DNA of 64,000 bases from assembly GCF_014679505.1 (NCBI RefSeq), contig NZ_CP061474.1:3238001-3302000 (forward strand). Direction: 5' to 3'. The translations under genes were made by a program, and so were the position numbers. Under the pieces are notes generated by a model that saw only the letters and a list, made by a program, of their open reading frames with translations, was not told the DNA's origin and ran no database searches. Positions 7,642 through 20,286 of this stretch are shown here, in pieces; within the stretch, counting starts at the first letter, position 1; the number at the start of each line of letters is the position of its first letter. The stretch is from Geobacillus sp. 46C-IIa. Its GTDB lineage: Bacteria > Bacillota > Bacilli > Bacillales > Anoxybacillaceae.

Positions 7642-8988
7642 TTATTCCACACCCATCTCACGGCGAATGACATTAGCAATCCGCTCGACATAGGCGCGGC
7701 AGGCTTCTTCAGTCGGGGCCTCGGCCATGACACGCACAAGCGGTTCGGTTCCCGATGGACGGACAAGGACGCGGCCGTTGCCGTTCATTTCTGCTTGCAC
7801 TTCTGCGATAACCTTTTTGACCTGTTCGTTTTCCATCGCTTTTTCTTTATCCGCCACTCGGACGTTCACAAGCAGCTGCGGATACTTTTTCATTTCCCCC
7901 GCCAGCTCGGAGAGCGGCTTGCCTTTTATTTTCATAATGTTCACGAGCTGGAGCGCCGTCAGCATCCCGTCTCCTGTCGTGTTGTAGTCAAGGAAAATAA
8001 TGTGTCCAGACTGCTCGCCGCCGAGATTGTAACCGTTCTTTTTCATTTCCTCGACGACGTAGCGGTCGCCGACCGCCGTTTGCACGCTTTTGATTCCTTG
8101 CGCCTCAAGCGCCTTGTAAAACCCAAGGTTGCTCATAACCGTCGAGACGACGGTTTGTTGCTTGAGGCGGCCTGTTTCTTTTAAATATTTGGCGCAAATG
8201 TACATGATTTGATCGCCGTCTACGATGTTGCCAAGCTCGTCGACGGCAATCAGACGGTCGCCGTCGCCGTCAAACGCGAGCCCGACATCGGCTCCTTTTT
8301 CTTTGACAAACGCCGCCAGCGCCTCCGGATGAGTGGAACCGACTCCTTCGTTAATGTTGAGGCCATTTGGCGAAGCGCCCATCGTGATGACATCGGCGTC
8401 CAAATCAGCAAACAAGTAGGTGGCAAGCGATGAGGTCGCCCCGTGCGCGCAGTCGAGGGCAATTTTCATCCCGGAAAAGTCCTCATCAATCGTCTGTTTT
8501 AAATATTGCAAGTACTTCTGTCCACCTTCAAAGTAATCGTTGACTTGGCCGAGCGACGAGCCAATCGGCCGCGGCAGCATATCCTCTGGGCTGTCGATCA
8601 GCGCTTCAATTTCTTCCTCCTGCTCGTCCGACAGTTTAAACCCATCCGGCCCGAAAAATTTAATGCCGTTATCTTGCACAGGATTGTGGGAAGCAGAAAT
8701 CATGATGCCGGCTTGCGCCCCGAGCGCTTTCGTCAAATAGGCGACGCCCGGCGTAGAGATGACGCCAAGGCGCATCACTTCCGCCCCGATCGAGAGCAGC
8801 CCGGCGACAAGGGCGCCTTCCAACATATGCCCGGAAATGCGCGTGTCGCGTCCGATCAACACTTTCGGACGCTCCGCACTTTTCGTCAGCACGTATCCGC
8901 CGCAGCGGCCGATTTGAAACGCCAATTCCGGCGTCAGCTCACGATTCGCTACCCCACGTACACCGTCAGTGCCAAAATATTTACCCAT
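7642..8988 (-). CDS. glmM: Phosphoglucosamine mutase
   Basis: Converts glucosamine-6-phosphate to glucosamine-1-phosphate, the step after GlmS. The 448 residues match B. subtilis. The N-terminus is [12 protein letters not shown]. The phosphoserine loop SASHNP places the catalytic Ser at residue 100, the metal loop is DGDGDR, and the C-terminal phosphate loop is [18 protein letters not shown] precedes the ATG. It is the last gene of the cdaA-cdaR-glmM unit. In relatives GlmM binds CdaA and lowers c-di-AMP synthesis, so the operon ties wall precursor supply to c-di-AMP. Confidence 0.98.
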   Translation of the reverse strand: MGKYFGTDGVRGVANRELTPELAFQIGRCGGYVLTKSAERPKVLIGRDTRISGHMLEGALVAGLLSIGAEVMRLGVISTPGVAYLTKALGAQAGIMISASHNPVQDNGIKFFGPDGFKLSDEQEEEIEALIDSPEDMLPRPIGSSLGQVNDYFEGGQKYLQYLKQTIDEDFSGMKIALDCAHGATSSLATYLFADLDADVITMGASPNGLNINEGVGSTHPEALAAFVKEKGADVGLAFDGDGDRLIAVDELGNIVDGDQIMYICAKYLKETGRLKQQTVVSTVMSNLGFYKALEAQGIKSVQTAVGDRYVVEEMKKNGYNLGGEQSGHIIFLDYNTTGDGMLTALQLVNIMKIKGKPLSELAGEMKKYPQLLVNVRVADKEKAMENEQVKKVIAEVQAEMNGNGRVLVRPSGTEPLVRVMAEAPTEEACRAYVERIANVIRREMGVE

Positions 8989-9015
8989 TCGGTCAATCTC
9001 TCCTTACTGTACAAT

Positions 9016-10257
9016 TTATTGTGCAGCTGCTTTTTCACTAATATTGACCATCGCCGTTTCCGCCGATGGCTCCCATCGGACTTGTTCTGGTTTGTCCCAC
9101 TGGATGGGGACTTGGTGTTCACCGGCATCGAGCCCGCTGACATCGACATAGAGACGGACATCGTCTTTCGTCAAACCGCGGACGATATCAGGCGGACCGA
9201 TGAGACGAACGTTAATTTTTCCACCTAGCGGTTTCAAAAAATCAGCCTCGTACGAATCCGGCAAACCGACAACAGCAATCGGCACATCTTCCCATGTGCG
9301 TGCCTCGTCCTTTTCCACATCGACGTGCACCTTGATTTTGGCTGGGTCGACGCTTTTCACCCCGTCGGGGAGCGGAACATCAAGCTCTACTGTCGTATCG
9401 TCCGCAATATCATCCAGGTCGACCTTTAGCCCGTCGAGTTGTTGAATCTGGTCCAATACGCCTTTTGACCCGTAAATCGTCACCCGATCCGGTTCCGGAT
9501 CCACGCTGACAAGATGAATCCCGTCCGGCAGCTCCCCGGTTGTTTGCACTTGAAGTGGTACAGTCTTGCTTGGGCTTTTTACCGGCACGGTCACTTCCAC
9601 AACGGATGGCTGTGGCTGAACATCTATTTCATTGCCGCGGCGGCTGTACACCCGAACGCGCACTTCCTTCGTCAGCGTTTCCGTCGCTCCTTCTAAATCG
9701 ACGATCGCTTTCACAAACGAAATGTCATCAATGAGTTCTGTCGATCCGGTAATCGTCACGGTGCCCGGTTCAACGGTCGGTTCCCCGACAGAGTAGCCAT
9801 CAGGCATTTTGTTTCGGTTAAAAAACTCGACGCCAACCGGAAAGCGTTTCGATACTTTTTCGCGGATCGTCACTTTCACCGAAGCGGGTTCAATGTTCAC
9901 TTTCAGTTTCTCAGAGATGTCCTTGTATTTGATCGGCACCGTGTATGTCCCTAACGGCAATTCCGTTAAATCAACATACACCTCGAAATTTCGTTGCAGC
10001 GCCGTCGGTTTGACAATGCTTGCCGGCCCTTGGAGCGTGACGTTTACATATTTCGGCACGCCGGACACGATCAAGTTTTCCTCGTCGTAATAAGCGACAA
10101 CCGGAATATCGATCAATGTTTCCGTATCTTCCTGGCCAAATGTATTGCGTGTCTGCTCGCCGGTTTTCGCCCCCACATTGGCCGACATATACAGCATAAT
10201 CGCCAGCAATAAAGAGACGACGCGAATAAACCAAGGATGGTCCATTAATTTATCCAT
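9016..10257 (-). CDS. cdaR: CdaA regulatory protein CdaR (YbbR domains)
   Basis: Regulator of the CdaA cyclase, acting outside the membrane. The start at 10257 (MDKLMDHPW) gives 413 residues; it follows GGAGGGGG and overlaps the cdaA stop by 8 nt. One N-terminal membrane helix (WFIRVVSLLLAIMLYMSANVG) is followed by four YbbR-type repeats, recognisable by DIPVVAYYDEENL, FPVGVEFFN, VPLQVQTTG and EDVPIAVVGLP. The B. subtilis protein is somewhat longer, from memory. The gene lies between cdaA and glmM. Confidence 0.95.
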   Translation of the reverse strand: MDKLMDHPWFIRVVSLLLAIMLYMSANVGAKTGEQTRNTFGQEDTETLIDIPVVAYYDEENLIVSGVPKYVNVTLQGPASIVKPTALQRNFEVYVDLTELPLGTYTVPIKYKDISEKLKVNIEPASVKVTIREKVSKRFPVGVEFFNRNKMPDGYSVGEPTVEPGTVTITGSTELIDDISFVKAIVDLEGATETLTKEVRVRVYSRRGNEIDVQPQPSVVEVTVPVKSPSKTVPLQVQTTGELPDGIHLVSVDPEPDRVTIYGSKGVLDQIQQLDGLKVDLDDIADDTTVELDVPLPDGVKSVDPAKIKVHVDVEKDEARTWEDVPIAVVGLPDSYEADFLKPLGGKINVRLIGPPDIVRGLTKDDVRLYVDVSGLDAGEHQVPIQWDKPEQVRWEPSAETAMVNISEKAAAQ

Positions 10258-11071
10258 GTTTCTTCCCCCTCCATTGCCAACGGGAAGAAGCGGCGGTCTT
10301 CGCAACCGGAGCCAGCTCGCCTGTCAACAGTTCCCGGAATTCATCAATCGTTAAATCGCGGTACAGCTCGCCGTTTTTCGTTACTGACACCGCCCCCGTT
10401 TCCTCGGACACAACGACGGTGATGCTGTCGGTTACTTCGCTAATGCCGAGCGCCGCCCGATGGCGCGTCCCGAGTTCCTTTGAAATGAACGGACTCTCCG
10501 ATAGCGGCAAATAACAAGCGGCCGCAGCAATTTGATTTTTTTGAATAATTACCGCCCCGTCATGAAGCGGGGTGTTCGGAATGAAAATATTAATGAGCAG
10601 CTCCGGCGATACGTGTGCGTTTAGCGTAATCCCGGTTTCAACATAATCGCCCATCCCGGTCTCCCGCTCAATGGAAATGAGCGCCCCGATGCGCCGTTTC
10701 GCCATATACTCGGTCGCTTTCACGATCGCCTCGACCATTCGCAGCCGCTCTTCATCTTCATTGACAGTGCTGCGGGTAAAAAGGCGGCCACGGCCGAGCT
10801 GCTCGAGGGCGCGCCGCAGTTCCGGCTGAAAAATGATGATGATCGCGAGGAAGCCCCAAATGATCGCCTGATCCATCAGCCATTGCAGCGTGGTGAGCCC
10901 GAGATAATTGCTCACAAAACGGACTAAAATAATTAAAAAAATGCCTTTTAATAGCTGAATGGCCTTCGTCCCGCGAATCATCATAATCAATTTATAAATG
11001 ACATACCAAACAACAAGGATGTCGACGACTTTCAATAAGTACGACACGATGGGGAGCTCTTCGAAGGACAT
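10250..11071 (-). CDS. cdaA: Diadenylate cyclase CdaA
   Basis: Makes the essential second messenger c-di-AMP from two ATP at the membrane. The ATG at 11071 is preferred over a GTG two codons upstream because AAAGGAAG is 8 bases from the ATG and only about 2 from the GTG. The result is 273 residues, the B. subtilis length. Three N-terminal membrane helices (to residue about 80) precede the DAC domain, which has DGA at 171-173 and RHR at 203-205, the nucleotide-binding and catalytic motifs. Translationally coupled to cdaR. Confidence 0.97.
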   Translation of the reverse strand: MSFEELPIVSYLLKVVDILVVWYVIYKLIMMIRGTKAIQLLKGIFLIILVRFVSNYLGLTTLQWLMDQAIIWGFLAIIIIFQPELRRALEQLGRGRLFTRSTVNEDEERLRMVEAIVKATEYMAKRRIGALISIERETGMGDYVETGITLNAHVSPELLINIFIPNTPLHDGAVIIQKNQIAAAACYLPLSESPFISKELGTRHRAALGISEVTDSITVVVSEETGAVSVTKNGELYRDLTIDEFRELLTGELAPVAKTAASSRWQWRGKKHG

Positions 11072-11116
11072 CTTCACACTTCCTTTATCTCTAATTCCAA
11101 CCTTCTGATGGTCATG

Positions 11117-11139
11117 GAAAAAGCCATCGGACGATGGCT
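11117..11139 (-). terminator. sigW-rsiW terminator
   Basis: An 8-bp stem (AGCCATCG with CGATGGCT) is followed by TTTTTCC on minus, just after the rsiW stop. Confidence 0.65.
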
Positions 11140-11143
11140 GCCA

Positions 11144-11755
11144 TCATTCAAGCGATTGGAGCGCACGGCTGGCCCTCTCTTTAATATTATACCAAATCCA
11201 TTCGAACACTTGATTAATTTCTTTTACTTCCCCTGTCACCCGCCCGGCCGACGCCATGTATTTCTCCCCGTGGATCACCGTCACATCCCCATCTACCGTT
11301 CCTTCAATCCGAATCGATCCATTGCGAACGACAATATCCCCTTTGACCGTTTCACCTTTTGGCACGATAACTGTATGGTCGCGGATCATCACGTGTTCAT
11401 CAGCCGAAACGGAAAACGCTCCTTTTTCCTCCCACGAAGAAGCCACGCTTCCCACCGTAAGAAGGAGGAACAACGAAGCAGCAGTCAGCAGCGGATGCCC
11501 GTGCAGCCAACGGCGCAGCCGCGCGGTCTTTCTCTCTTTCGGCATCGCCCCCATCACCGTTGCCATAAATGATGGCGGCGCGGTCACATGGGAGGCATAT
11601 TGCAGAAAGGCAATCGTTTTTTTTAGCTCATGAAAATGGGCGGCACAAGCGGCGCACGAACGTAAATGCTCTTTTAACCGCAGCTCCTCCTCCGGCTGAA
11701 GATCGCCGTCAAGATAGCTATGCATGAGTGATACCATTTCTTTCGGACATTCCAT
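11144..11755 (-). CDS. rsiW: Anti-sigma-W factor RsiW
   Basis: Membrane anti-sigma factor that holds SigW inactive until envelope stress triggers its proteolysis. The cytoplasmic N-terminus has the zinc anti-sigma motif H30-x3-C34-x2-C37. A membrane helix lies near residues 88-105 (LLTAASLFLLLTVGSVASS). The extracytoplasmic part carries repeated short polar beta segments (GDIVVRNGSIRIEGTVDGDV). The 203 residues fit the family. It starts 14 bases after the sigW stop and shares the sigW promoter. Confidence 0.95.
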   Translation of the reverse strand: MECPKEMVSLMHSYLDGDLQPEEELRLKEHLRSCAACAAHFHELKKTIAFLQYASHVTAPPSFMATVMGAMPKERKTARLRRWLHGHPLLTAASLFLLLTVGSVASSWEEKGAFSVSADEHVMIRDHTVIVPKGETVKGDIVVRNGSIRIEGTVDGDVTVIHGEKYMASAGRVTGEVKEINQVFEWIWYNIKERASRALQSLE

Positions 11756-11769
11756 AGTCTCCCACCCTC

Positions 11770-12333
11770 TTATAAATGGCCCAGTTGCCTGCGCAACGCT
11801 TCACGGCCGCGATGCAGCCTCGTTTTCACCGTACCAACCGGCAGCCCTAAAATTTCACTGATCTCCTGCAGCGACAAATCTTCCATATATTTTAGTACGA
11901 TCACGCTTCGGTATTTCTCCGGCAACCGCTCAATCGCCCGCTGGACTGTCTCCTGGAGCTCAAAGCTTTCCACCGCCTCTTCAGGTGACACTTCGCGGGA
12001 AGGAAGCTGGGCCTGCATCGTCAATCCGTCCGTGCCGTTCAATTCCTCATCCAAATACACATCTGGTCTCCGCTTCCGCAATTTGTCGATCGTTAAGTTC
12101 GTGGCAATGCGGTATAGCCACGTCGAAAACTTCATATCGGGATTGTACGTGTCAATATGAACGTAGGCGCGGATGAACGCTTCCTGAGCCGCATCTTCCG
12201 CCTCGTGGCGATTTCCGAGCATTCGGTAACAAAGGCGATAGATCTTATCTTTATACAAATCAACAAGGTCTGCATATGCGTTTTGGTCGCCTTTTCGGAT
12301 CGCCTTAATTCTTTTTTTAATAAATAGCTCCAT
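11770..12333 (-). CDS. sigW: ECF sigma factor SigW
   Basis: Extracytoplasmic-function sigma factor for the envelope stress and antimicrobial response. The ATG at 12333 (MELFIKKRIKAIRKGDQ) gives 187 residues, the B. subtilis length. Region 2 includes RMLGNRHEAEDAAQEAFIRA and FSTWLYRIATNLT; region 4 includes LQEISEILGLPVGTVKTR. The Shine-Dalgarno site is only a G-rich run (GGCGGGGG). A TTG three codons upstream is possible but sits closer to that run. Autoregulated by the promoter at 12372-12398. Confidence 0.97.
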   Translation of the reverse strand: MELFIKKRIKAIRKGDQNAYADLVDLYKDKIYRLCYRMLGNRHEAEDAAQEAFIRAYVHIDTYNPDMKFSTWLYRIATNLTIDKLRKRRPDVYLDEELNGTDGLTMQAQLPSREVSPEEAVESFELQETVQRAIERLPEKYRSVIVLKYMEDLSLQEISEILGLPVGTVKTRLHRGREALRRQLGHL

Positions 12334-12371
12334 AAAATACAATACCCCCGCCCTTACGGCTCATCTTATAT

Positions 12372-12398
12372 TACGGCGCTTCATTGCGAAAAGTTTCA
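12372..12398 (-). promoter_or_regulatory. SigW autoregulatory promoter
   Basis: TGAAAC, 17 bases, CGTA on minus. This is the sigma-W consensus, and it lies about 40 bases upstream of sigW. Confidence 0.85.
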
Positions 12399-12425
12399 TA
12401 CAACACGTTTATTGTACCATAGAAC

Positions 12426-12463
12426 TGAAAAAAGAGGGGAGGCCAAACGAATGGCAACCCCTC
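12426..12463 (-). terminator. rocF terminator
   Basis: GAGGGGTTGCC pairs with GGCCTCCCCTC around an 8-base loop, followed by TTTTTT on minus. Confidence 0.8.
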
Positions 12464-12512
12464 GTAGTCACAGCAAGGAAAAGTGAAGTTGAACGGCTCG
12501 CCAAGCAACCTG

Positions 12513-13412
12513 TCAAATGAGTTTCTCTCCAAACAATGACCCCATCAACGCTACGGCGACAGAGGCGGTTTTGTTCCGCTCATCTAAAATCGGATTGACC
12601 TCGACAAATTCAGCGGAGGTAACGATTTGTGCTTCCGCCAACATCTCCATGGCCAAATGACTCTCCCGGTACGTCAGCCCACCAATCACCGGCGTGCCAA
12701 CCCCTGGCGCATCGCTCGGGTCAAGCCCATCCAAATCGAGCGACAGGTGGACGCCATCTGTCCGTTCTTTTAAATAAGCGATCGTTTCCTCCATCACTTT
12801 CGTCATCCCAAGCCGGTCGACCTCATGCATCGTATAAATTTTGATCCCTTTTTCACGAATAAACTTCTTCTCCCCGTCATCGAGTGAGCGAACCCCGATC
12901 AGCACGACATGTTCCGGTTTGACTTTCGGGCTGTATCCGCCGATCCGTGTCAGCGCTGGATGACCGAAACCAAGGCTTGCCGCCAGCGGCATGCCATGAA
13001 TATTTCCAGATGGCGACGTCTCCTCGGTGTTGACATCGCCGTGCGCGTCATACCAAATGACGCCGAGCCGCTCATAATGTTTGGCTACCCCAGCGAGCGT
13101 ACCGATCGCGATGCTATGGTCGCCGCCTAACACAAGCGGGAAGCGCCCCCGTTTGACCACCTCATCAACAGCCGCAGCGAGCTTTTCATTCGCCTCCGCA
13201 ACCGCTTTCAAATTACGAAGCTGTGCATCGCCCTGTTCGTGCAATCGCTCCGCCTTTCCAATTGGAATATCTCCTAAATCTTCAATATCGTAATGCAGAC
13301 GTTCCAGCCGTTCGATCACACCCGCATAGCGGATCGCACTCGGTCCCATATCGACGCCTCGGCGCGTCTGCCCTAAATCCATCGGTACACCGATAATAGA
13401 GATTGATCTCAT
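12513..13412 (-). CDS. rocF: Arginase
   Basis: Hydrolyses arginine to ornithine and urea in the cytoplasm, using two manganese ions. The 299 residues match B. caldovelox arginase. Visible metal ligands are H99 (GGDHS), D122, H124 and D126 (DAHGD) and D226, D228 (SLDLDGLDP), all at the classical positions. The C-terminus SLFGEKLI is typical. It is a single-gene unit with its own promoter and terminator between the tRNA cluster and sigW. In B. subtilis the gene sits in the rocDEF operon, whereas this placement follows the Geobacillus pattern I remember. Confidence 0.98.
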   Translation of the reverse strand: MRSISIIGVPMDLGQTRRGVDMGPSAIRYAGVIERLERLHYDIEDLGDIPIGKAERLHEQGDAQLRNLKAVAEANEKLAAAVDEVVKRGRFPLVLGGDHSIAIGTLAGVAKHYERLGVIWYDAHGDVNTEETSPSGNIHGMPLAASLGFGHPALTRIGGYSPKVKPEHVVLIGVRSLDDGEKKFIREKGIKIYTMHEVDRLGMTKVMEETIAYLKERTDGVHLSLDLDGLDPSDAPGVGTPVIGGLTYRESHLAMEMLAEAQIVTSAEFVEVNPILDERNKTASVAVALMGSLFGEKLI

Positions 13413-13451
13413 GCTGTCTTCCTCTCCTTTCCCGTTTCCCCTTCTACCCTT

Positions 13452-13481
13452 ATTTTAGGGGAAAGAGGGAGGATGACTCAA
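13452..13481 (-). promoter_or_regulatory. Candidate rocF promoter (sigma-A)
   Basis: TTGAGT, 18 bases, TAAAAT on minus, about 40 bases upstream of the rocF ATG. An alternative TATAAAT lies further up. Confidence 0.4.
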
Positions 13482-13573
13482 CTCGACACTTTTTCGAATA
13501 TTTATACCATTTAGATTCCCCCGGCCTACTTCCGATTCCGTTACGAAGTTGGAATATCCCGGACAAGATAGGA

Positions 13574-13614
13574 ACAAAAAAAGCAGCCGACTTCATATTG
13601 TAAAGTCGACTGCT
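13574..13614 (-). terminator. rRNA-tRNA operon terminator
   Basis: A 12-bp stem (AGCAGTCGACTT with AAGTCGGCTGCT, one mismatch) is followed by TTTTTTT on minus, right after tRNA-Ala. Confidence 0.85.
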
Positions 13615-13619
13615 CTTGA

Positions 13620-13692
13620 TGGAGCCTATCGGGATCGAACCGATGACCTCCTGCGTGCAAAGCAGGCGCTCTCCCAGCTGAGCTAAGGCCCC
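13620..13692 (-). tRNA. tRNA-Ala (TGC)
   Basis: Complete cloverleaf of 73 nt with anticodon TGC. It has the G3:U70 pair of alanine tRNAs and discriminator A. CCA is not encoded. Last tRNA of the cluster. Confidence 0.97.
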
Positions 13693-13698
13693 GTTCAA

Positions 13699-13770
13699 AG
13701 CGGAAGACGGGACTCGAACCCGCGACCCCCACCTTGGCAAGGTGGTGTTCTACCACTGAACTACTTCCGC
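13699..13770 (-). tRNA. tRNA-Gly (GCC)
   Basis: Cloverleaf of 72 nt with anticodon GCC in a TTGCCAA loop. Acceptor GCGGAAG pairs with CTTCCGC and the discriminator is T. CCA is not encoded. Confidence 0.97.
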
Positions 13771-13777
13771 ATCATGA

Positions 13778-13850
13778 TGAGCCATGGAGGACTCGAACCT
13801 CCGACCCTCTGATTAAAAGTCAGATGCTCTACCTACTGAGCTAATGGCTC
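13778..13850 (-). tRNA. tRNA-Lys (TTT)
   Basis: Cloverleaf of 73 nt with anticodon TTT (CTTTTAA loop). Acceptor GAGCCAT pairs with ATGGCTC. CCA is not encoded. Confidence 0.97.
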
Positions 13851-13889
13851 ATGGTGATCATTACACTCTAAGTGCTGACGAGCTCTACC

Positions 13890-13941
13890 TGCCTCTTCCT
13901 CTACCAGCTGCTTCAAGGAAGCTTGATGCGTCGAGGCAACT
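13890..13941. repeat. tRNA-spacer repeat, copy A
   Basis: A 52-base element in the tRNA-Gln/tRNA-Lys spacer. It is nearly identical to copy B at 14464-14515, with about 6 differences. It contains GAGGCAACT at one end and TGCCTC at the other, so it can fold back on itself. Confidence 0.7.
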
Positions 13942-14000
13942 CGCAACGATTTCGAGGATGGAGCGCTCGTTGTCTCGTTTTATGTACAAAAAAATAATGG

Positions 14001-14072
14001 CTGGGCTAGCTGGATTCGAACCAGCGCATCACGGAGTCAAAGTCCGTTGCCTTACCGCTTGGCTATAGCCCA
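14001..14072 (-). tRNA. tRNA-Gln (TTG)
   Basis: Cloverleaf of 72 nt with anticodon TTG (CTTTGAC loop). Acceptor TGGGCTA pairs with TAGCCCA and the discriminator is G. CCA is not encoded. Confidence 0.97.
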
Positions 14073-14138
14073 ACGTCGTAAAACGGGTGCTGAACCTGAT
14101 AATTATTATGCTCCTGTTGCACTCGATTATACATTTTT

Positions 14139-14169
14139 AAATCAACCGTCCTTAAAGGACGGTTGATTT
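14139..14169. repeat. Perfect 14-bp palindrome in the Glu-Gln tRNA spacer
   Basis: AAATCAACCGTCCT (14139-14152) is followed after TAA by its exact reverse complement (14156-14169). There is no T run on either side, so it looks like a processing or stability hairpin rather than a terminator. Confidence 0.75.
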
Positions 14170-14178
14170 AGAAAGGAG

Positions 14179-14250
14179 TGACCCGTACGGGATTCGAACC
14201 CGTGTTACCGCCGTGAAAGGGCGGTGTCTTAACCACTTGACCAACGGGCC
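14179..14250 (-). tRNA. tRNA-Glu (TTC)
   Basis: Cloverleaf of 72 nt with anticodon TTC (CTTTCAC loop). Acceptor GGCCCGT pairs with ACGGGTC. CCA is not encoded. Confidence 0.97.
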
Positions 14251-14259
14251 AAAAATTGA

Positions 14260-14335
14260 TGGAGCTTCCAACCGGGCTCGAACCGGTGACCTCTTCCTTA
14301 CCATGGAAGTGCTCTACCTACTGAGCTATGGAAGC
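14260..14335 (-). tRNA. tRNA-Thr (GGT)
   Basis: Cloverleaf of 76 nt including an encoded CCA, with anticodon GGT (CATGGTAAG). Acceptor GCTTCCA pairs with TGGAAGC. Confidence 0.97.
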
Positions 14336-14342
14336 GTAAAAA

Positions 14343-14417
14343 TGGCTCCGCAAGTAGGATTCGAACCTACGACCTACCGGTTAACAGCCGGTTGCTCTAC
14401 CGCTGAGCTATTGCGGA
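14343..14417 (-). tRNA. tRNA-Asn (GTT)
   Basis: Cloverleaf of 75 nt including an encoded CCA, with anticodon GTT (CTGTTAAC). First tRNA after 5S. Its 5' end and leader are duplicated at 14547-14568. Confidence 0.97.
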
Positions 14418-14463
14418 ATGATGAAGAAACTATATATCATCCAAGTCTCCCCAATGTGCTCGT

Positions 14464-14515
14464 TGCCTCTTCCTCTGCCAGTTAATCCAAGGAAGCTTGA
14501 TGCGTCGAGGCAACT
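14464..14515. repeat. tRNA-spacer repeat, copy B
   Basis: Second copy of the 52-base element (see 13890-13941), here between 5S rRNA and tRNA-Asn. GTTGCCTC at one end and GAGGCAAC at the other make a terminal stem. Confidence 0.7.
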
Positions 14516-14546
14516 TGTAGTGGACTCGATGATGCTAATGCTCGTC

Positions 14547-14568
14547 GCTGAGCTATTGCGGAATGATA
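14547..14568 (-). pseudogene. tRNA-Asn 5' fragment (duplicated stub)
   Basis: Twenty-two bases are identical to 14401-14422. They comprise 5 leader bases plus the first 17 bases of tRNA-Asn up to the D arm, then unrelated sequence. It is a remnant of a lost tRNA gene or of a recombination event, and cannot make a tRNA. Confidence 0.75.
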
Positions 14569-14575
14569 TAACATT

Positions 14576-14693
<118 letters not shown>

Positions 14694-14800
14694 AATGATT
14701 TATTGGTTTAGACATTAATTATTATATTCATGTCGTTGTTTTTGTCAATAGGAAGTTCATTCCTTCAAAACTAGATAACCGTGTTGGGGAAGAAGCCTCC

Positions 14801-14929
14801 GCTTTCGTACTGTCTAGCTCCGGCTCGCCGCCGCTCGGGGTCAAATAACCTTCTCCCTCGGGGCGCAAGCGCCCCTGCGGGTGAAGAACATTTGGCTTCG
14901 AGAGCTAAACGCGGCGCTTCCACTTTTCT
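14801..14929. repeat. GC-rich Bacillaceae spacer repeat, copy 1 (23S-5S spacer)
   Basis: Begins CTTTCGTACTGTCTAGCTCC and ends GGCGCTTCC. The interior CTCGGGG...CCCCTGCGGGTGAAGAACATTTGGCTTCGAGAG is shared with copy 3 (18121-18253). It contains a GGGGCGC/GCGCCCC hairpin. The same opening motif is common in intergenic DNA of Geobacillus and relatives, from memory. Confidence 0.7.
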
Positions 14930-14930
14930 A

Positions 14931-17857
<2,927 letters not shown>

Positions 17858-18001
17858 TACAGCGCTTCTCGGCTTCTTCCTTTTGTGTATCGGTTATCTA
17901 GTTTTCAAGGAACGATCTTTGTCGTTGAGAGAACAGTGCTCGTTCCCTCAAAACTGAACGAAACGAAAGCGCGATTTGTTCATGGTGGGCCGTTAGAGGC
18001 C

Positions 18002-18130
18002 TTCGCTTTTCGTACTGTCTAGCTCCGGCCGCCATCGGCTCGCGACGCTTCGGTCCTGCTGCGGCGGCGACAGCCTCCTCGCAGGCCCTCCAGCGCGTTT
18101 CGCCGATAGGCGGGCGGCCTTCGCTTTTCG
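18002..18130. repeat. GC-rich Bacillaceae spacer repeat, copy 2 (variant)
   Basis: Opens with TTCGCTTTTCGTACTGTCTAGCTCC like copies 1 and 3 but has a different, strongly GC-rich interior (GCGACGCTTCGG, GCGGCGGCGAC). It runs directly into copy 3. Confidence 0.6.
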
Positions 18131-18253
18131 TACTGTCTAGCTCCAGCGCCTGGCTCTCTTCTGCCAAATCACCTTCCCCCTCGGGGTGCAAGCACCCCTG
18201 CGGGTGAAGAACATTTGGCTTCGAGAGCCGATCGCGGCGCTTCCGCTTTTCGT
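18121..18253. repeat. GC-rich Bacillaceae spacer repeat, copy 3
   Basis: Shares opening, interior and close (GGCGCTTCCGCTTTTCG) with copy 1. It contains a GGGGTGC/GCACCCC hairpin where copy 1 has GGGGCGC/GCGCCCC, a compensatory change that preserves the stem. Confidence 0.7.
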
Positions 18254-19816
<1,563 letters not shown>

Positions 19817-19985
19817 AAAGTTGATTGGCTTGCGCTTCGTTTCGTTCAGTTTTCAAGGAGCGAGATCAATCGTGCAATCTTGCGCCAAGGAGCTCGGTTT
19901 TGCTAAGTTCACTCGCACACGCACGTTGCGCTTTACTCTCACAAGAAACAGTCCAAACAACCTGTCTCTTGCAAGCAACTTCTTT

Positions 19986-20014
19986 AGATTAACACAAAGT
20001 GTTTTCGATGTCAA
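19986..20014 (-). promoter_or_regulatory. rRNA operon promoter P2
   Basis: TTGACA, 17 bases, TAATCT on minus, about 170 bases upstream of 16S. Confidence 0.75.
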
Positions 20015-20085
20015 TGGTTTTTTGTTTGCAATCTTTTTGACTGCTCATCGCTGTCGAACAGCCAGTCTGATTAGCGACGGTTATT

Positions 20086-20114
20086 AATATAACACTGTAA
20101 AATAAAAAATGCAA
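20086..20114 (-). promoter_or_regulatory. rRNA operon promoter P1
   Basis: TTGCAT, 17 bases, TATATT on minus, exactly 100 bases upstream of P2, the usual tandem arrangement of Bacillus rRNA operons. Confidence 0.65.
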
Positions 20115-20286
20115 TACATTTTTCATCTGAGATCGCAAGGAAATGATAGGATAGCGTTCCACCTCCATCCTCAGTTTTCTTCCTTGCCTCCATTGCTGCA
20201 AAGGGCATGGCAAATATGTTTCATAACGATGATGGCTGACTGCATAAGATGTACATAGGACAACTGTTTAAAGGGGGATGGACGCC

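Larger units (their letters stand above)
19817..20286. other. Divergent control region between rRNA operon and pdaB
   Basis: Holds two rRNA promoters and the leader with a boxA-like TTGAAAACTGAACG on minus, and the pdaB upstream region on plus. In the latter, ATA, 17 bases, CATAAGAT resembles a sporulation (sigma-E) promoter. No gene is seen. Confidence 0.6.

Noticed and set aside
14109..14135. TATAAT in the Glu-Gln tRNA spacer as an internal promoter
   Set aside because: No acceptable -35 at 16-18 bases; the neighbouring sequence is the palindrome.
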